From assembly GCA_963747535.1 (NCBI GenBank), contig CAVVFX010000006.1:1302001-1366000 (forward strand): a DNA stretch of 64,000 nucleotides, read 5' to 3'. Numbering within the stretch: the stretch's first letter is position 1; each line of letters starts with the position of its first letter. Source of the stretch: CAVVFX01 sp963747535 (GTDB taxonomy: Bacteria > Acidobacteriota > Terriglobia > Bryobacterales > Bryobacteraceae). Under the pieces are notes generated by a model that saw only the letters and a program-made list of their open reading frames with translations, had not been told where the DNA came from and ran no database searches. Position numbers and translations under genes: made by a program. Below are positions 62,091-64,000 of the stretch, piece by piece.

Positions 62091-64000
62091 ATGATAGAAC
62101 CCCTCGGGAAGAACGTATTTTGCGACGTGAGCCTGCCGGTCCCCATGGACCAGCCGTTCACCTATTCGCTGCCGCTGACGCTGCAACACCGGGTGAAGGC
62201 GGGTTGCCGCGTCCTGGCTCCATTCGGGCCGCGCAAGCTCACCGGTGTGGTTCTCGAACTGCACGATCGCAAGCCGGAGATGCAGGTGCGCGACGTGCTG
62301 CGGCTCATCGATCCCGAGCCGGTCATCGACGCCGAGTTGATGCGGCTCGCGCGCTGGATCGCCAACTACTACTGCGCGCCGCTCGGTGAAGTGCTGCGGT
62401 CCATGCTTCCCCTGGGCTCGGACGTGCGCAGCGGTAAGACGTGGTCCCTGACCGATTCCGGTCGCGACGCCGCGCGGCAACTGGCACTCGACGCCGGTCC
62501 GGAGGATGTAGCCCGGCAGGTGCTCCAGGCGCTCGAAGGCCGCGCGCTCTCGGCAGGGTATTTGAAGCGCAAATTCCCGCTCGCGGACAAGATCGTCAAG
62601 GCGCTGGAGAAGAAAGGCATGATCGCCGGCGAGCAGACGCACGAGGACCGCGATCCTCTGCGCTCGCCCTCCGACAAGCTGCGTATCGAATTGAAACTCG
62701 ACCATACTGCTGGTAGCGTTTCTGAGCCGCGACCGTCAGGGAGCGGTAGCCCAAAGCTAACTAAATACCAACGCGAACTCCTGGCTTTTCTCGAACTGCA
62801 TCCCGGCTCGCACAATCTGAAAGACGTCGAGGAGCAGGTCAAAAACGGCGGTTCGGCAGCCCGCGAATTAGCGCGCAAGGGCCTCATCAAAGCCGTACGC
62901 GAGCCCATCTCCATCATCGGCGCGCCGGTTCGTGCGCCTCATGATCTGAATTCGGATCAGCGCGCGGCGTTCGAGCAGATCAAGCGAGCCATCAAGTCGC
63001 GCCGGTTTCATACCTTCCTGTTGCACGGCGTCACCGGGTCTGGAAAGACGGAAGTGTACCTAAATGCCATGGACGCGGCGCTCGCTTGTGGCCTGGGAAC
63101 GCTGCTGCTGGTCCCGGAGATTGCCCTGACCCCCGCGGTCGCCGGCCAGTTCTACTCGCGCTTCGGAGACCGCGTCGCCATCCTGCATAGCGCGTTCAGC
63201 GATTCCGAACGCGCCGATCAGTGGCGCAGGATTCGCTCCGACGCCGCGAAAGTCGTCATCGCAACCCGGTCGGGGGTCTTCGCGCCGGTGCAGAACATCG
63301 GCCTGATCGTGGTTGACGAGGAGCACGACGGCAGCTACAAACAGGAGGAGAATCCGCGGTACCACGGACGCGATGTCGCGGTGGTGCGCGCGCAGGCAGC
63401 CGGCGCGACGGTGGTGCTGGGATCCGCGACCCCCAGTCTGGAGAGCCGCTACAACGTGCAGCGCGAGAAGTATACGCTGCTGGAGCTACCGGACCGGATT
63501 GAAGCGCGTCCCATGCCGACGGTGAAGTTGATCGATATGCGGGAAGAGTTTCTGGAGACGCGCAAACAGGCCGTATTCGCGCGCGGCCTGGTGGACGCGA
63601 TGAAAGCCAAACTGGAGGTCGGCGAGCAGATCATGCTGATGCTGAATCGCCGGGGATTTTCGACGTTCGTCGCGTGCCGCGCGTGCGGCGAGCGCGTGCA
63701 ATGCATCAATTGCTCGGTAACGCTGACATGGCACCGGCGCGATCGCCGTTTACTCTGCCACTACTGCGGCTATGCACAGCGCGTTCCCGAAAAGTGTCCG
63801 CAATGCGATAGCGAACACGTTTACTTCCTCGGTACCGGATCGGAGAAGGTGGAGGACGAACTGCATCGCGAATTTCCGTCTGCCCGGATCGCCCGGCTGG
63901 ATCGTGACACCGTGACCGGGAAGCGCCAGTACGAGCACATCCTGAACGGATTTCGCGAGCGCAACTTCGACGTGCTGGTCGGAACCCAGATGATCGCCAA
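62091..64000 (+). CDS. priA: Primosomal protein N' / replication restart helicase (3' end outside window)
   Basis: The first 636 residues are present and the frame is open to the window edge. The N-terminal DNA-binding domain (VSLPVPMDQPFTYSLP) is followed by the helicase: Walker A GVTGSGKTEVY, the VDEEHDGSYKQ box, LGSATPS, and a zinc-binding Cys cluster (ACRACGERVQCINC; CHYCGYAQ; CPQC) near residues 525-570. PriA restarts stalled replication forks. Residues about 210-220 derive from a dispersed repeat inserted in frame. Confidence 0.93.
   Translation, partial: MIEPLGKNVFCDVSLPVPMDQPFTYSLPLTLQHRVKAGCRVLAPFGPRKLTGVVLELHDRKPEMQVRDVLRLIDPEPVIDAELMRLARWIANYYCAPLGEVLRSMLPLGSDVRSGKTWSLTDSGRDAARQLALDAGPEDVARQVLQALEGRALSAGYLKRKFPLADKIVKALEKKGMIAGEQTHEDRDPLRSPSDKLRIELKLDHTAGSVSEPRPSGSGSPKLTKYQRELLAFLELHPGSHNLKDVEEQVKNGGSAARELARKGLIKAVREPISIIGAPVRAPHDLNSDQRAAFEQIKRAIKSRRFHTFLLHGVTGSGKTEVYLNAMDAALACGLGTLLLVPEIALTPAVAGQFYSRFGDRVAILHSAFSDSERADQWRRIRSDAAKVVIATRSGVFAPVQNIGLIVVDEEHDGSYKQEENPRYHGRDVAVVRAQAAGATVVLGSATPSLESRYNVQREKYTLLELPDRIEARPMPTVKLIDMREEFLETRKQAVFARGLVDAMKAKLEVGEQIMLMLNRRGFSTFVACRACGERVQCINCSVTLTWHRRDRRLLCHYCGYAQRVPEKCPQCDSEHVYFLGTGSEKVEDELHREFPSARIARLDRDTVTGKRQYEHILNGFRERNFDVLVGTQMIA
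62718..62749 (+). repeat. REP-like dispersed repeat inside priA
   Basis: The best-preserved copy here, with core GAGCCGCGACCGTCAGGG at 62724-62741. It is in frame and encodes VSEPRPSGSGS between the DNA-binding and helicase parts, replacing what is usually a short variable linker. Related copies are at 31017-31090 and 42672-42700. Confidence 0.6.

Overview
The window is high-GC, densely packed bacterial DNA that looks like an Acidobacteriota chromosome of the Bryobacterales/Solibacteraceae type. This is inferred from gene style, not from a marker gene. The clues are secreted Gfo/Idh/MocA oxidoreductases (one with a twin-arginine leader), a secreted GH51 arabinofuranosidase beside a secreted esterase, a very long TPR protein, many GTG/TTG starts, many 4-bp ATGA overlaps, and short dispersed palindromic repeats. 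No rRNA, tRNA, CRISPR array or intact insertion sequence was seen.

Layout. 1-7.8 kb: partial TIM-barrel isomerase, family 5 uracil-DNA glycosylase, an SDR, then a glyoxylate-linked pair (serine-glyoxylate-type aminotransferase plus a fused flavin/Fe-S 2-hydroxyacid dehydrogenase) and a Tat-exported Gfo/Idh/MocA protein. 7.8-13 kb (minus): MFS sugar porter, a 5'-truncated GH106-like remnant, ROK sugar kinase, SDR and O-antigen-ligase-like protein in a tight cluster, facing mannose-1-phosphate guanylyltransferase. 14-18 kb: ArgD-type aminotransferase, Yip1-like membrane protein, an orphan MCE/MlaD protein and a TPR-like exported protein. 18-30.8 kb (minus): a four-gene overlapping operon encoding an anchored beta-propeller, a VIT-VWA protein, a 2276-residue TPR protein and a DUF3352-like protein. 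31-40 kb: short SecA plus YdcF-like protein, RNB ribonuclease and GlgC, ribosomal protein S21, zinc ribbon, YfiH/PgeF protein, a VapBC module and a DUF2235 hydrolase. 40-44.3 kb: GH51 arabinofuranosidase, esterase and malate synthase.

44.4-49.9 kb is the most unusual part. A minus-strand operon encodes a NACHT-type STAND NTPase, a subtilisin-family (S8) protease with its catalytic triad preserved, and a small protein resembling a protease propeptide/inhibitor. This resembles antiviral NACHT-protease modules. The NTPase frame is cut by in-frame TAG codons and the protease by one extra base, so it is either recently inactivated or affected by sequence errors. Upstream lies about 0.9 kb of repeats and a decayed partial copy of the rsmD 3' end.

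49.9-64 kb is mostly housekeeping: RsmD, RecG, another Gfo/Idh/MocA protein, FabI, GuaA with a C-terminal processing protease, a metallothionein, an SDR coupled to a TlpA-like thioredoxin, a VOC protein, an O-methyltransferase and the start of PriA, which carries an in-frame copy of a dispersed repeat.

Metabolically, the aminotransferase/2-hydroxyacid dehydrogenase pair and malate synthase both handle glyoxylate. GH51, esterase, sugar porter, ROK kinase and the GH106 relic point to plant-polysaccharide use. ManC, GlgC and the O-antigen ligase point to surface and storage polysaccharide synthesis.
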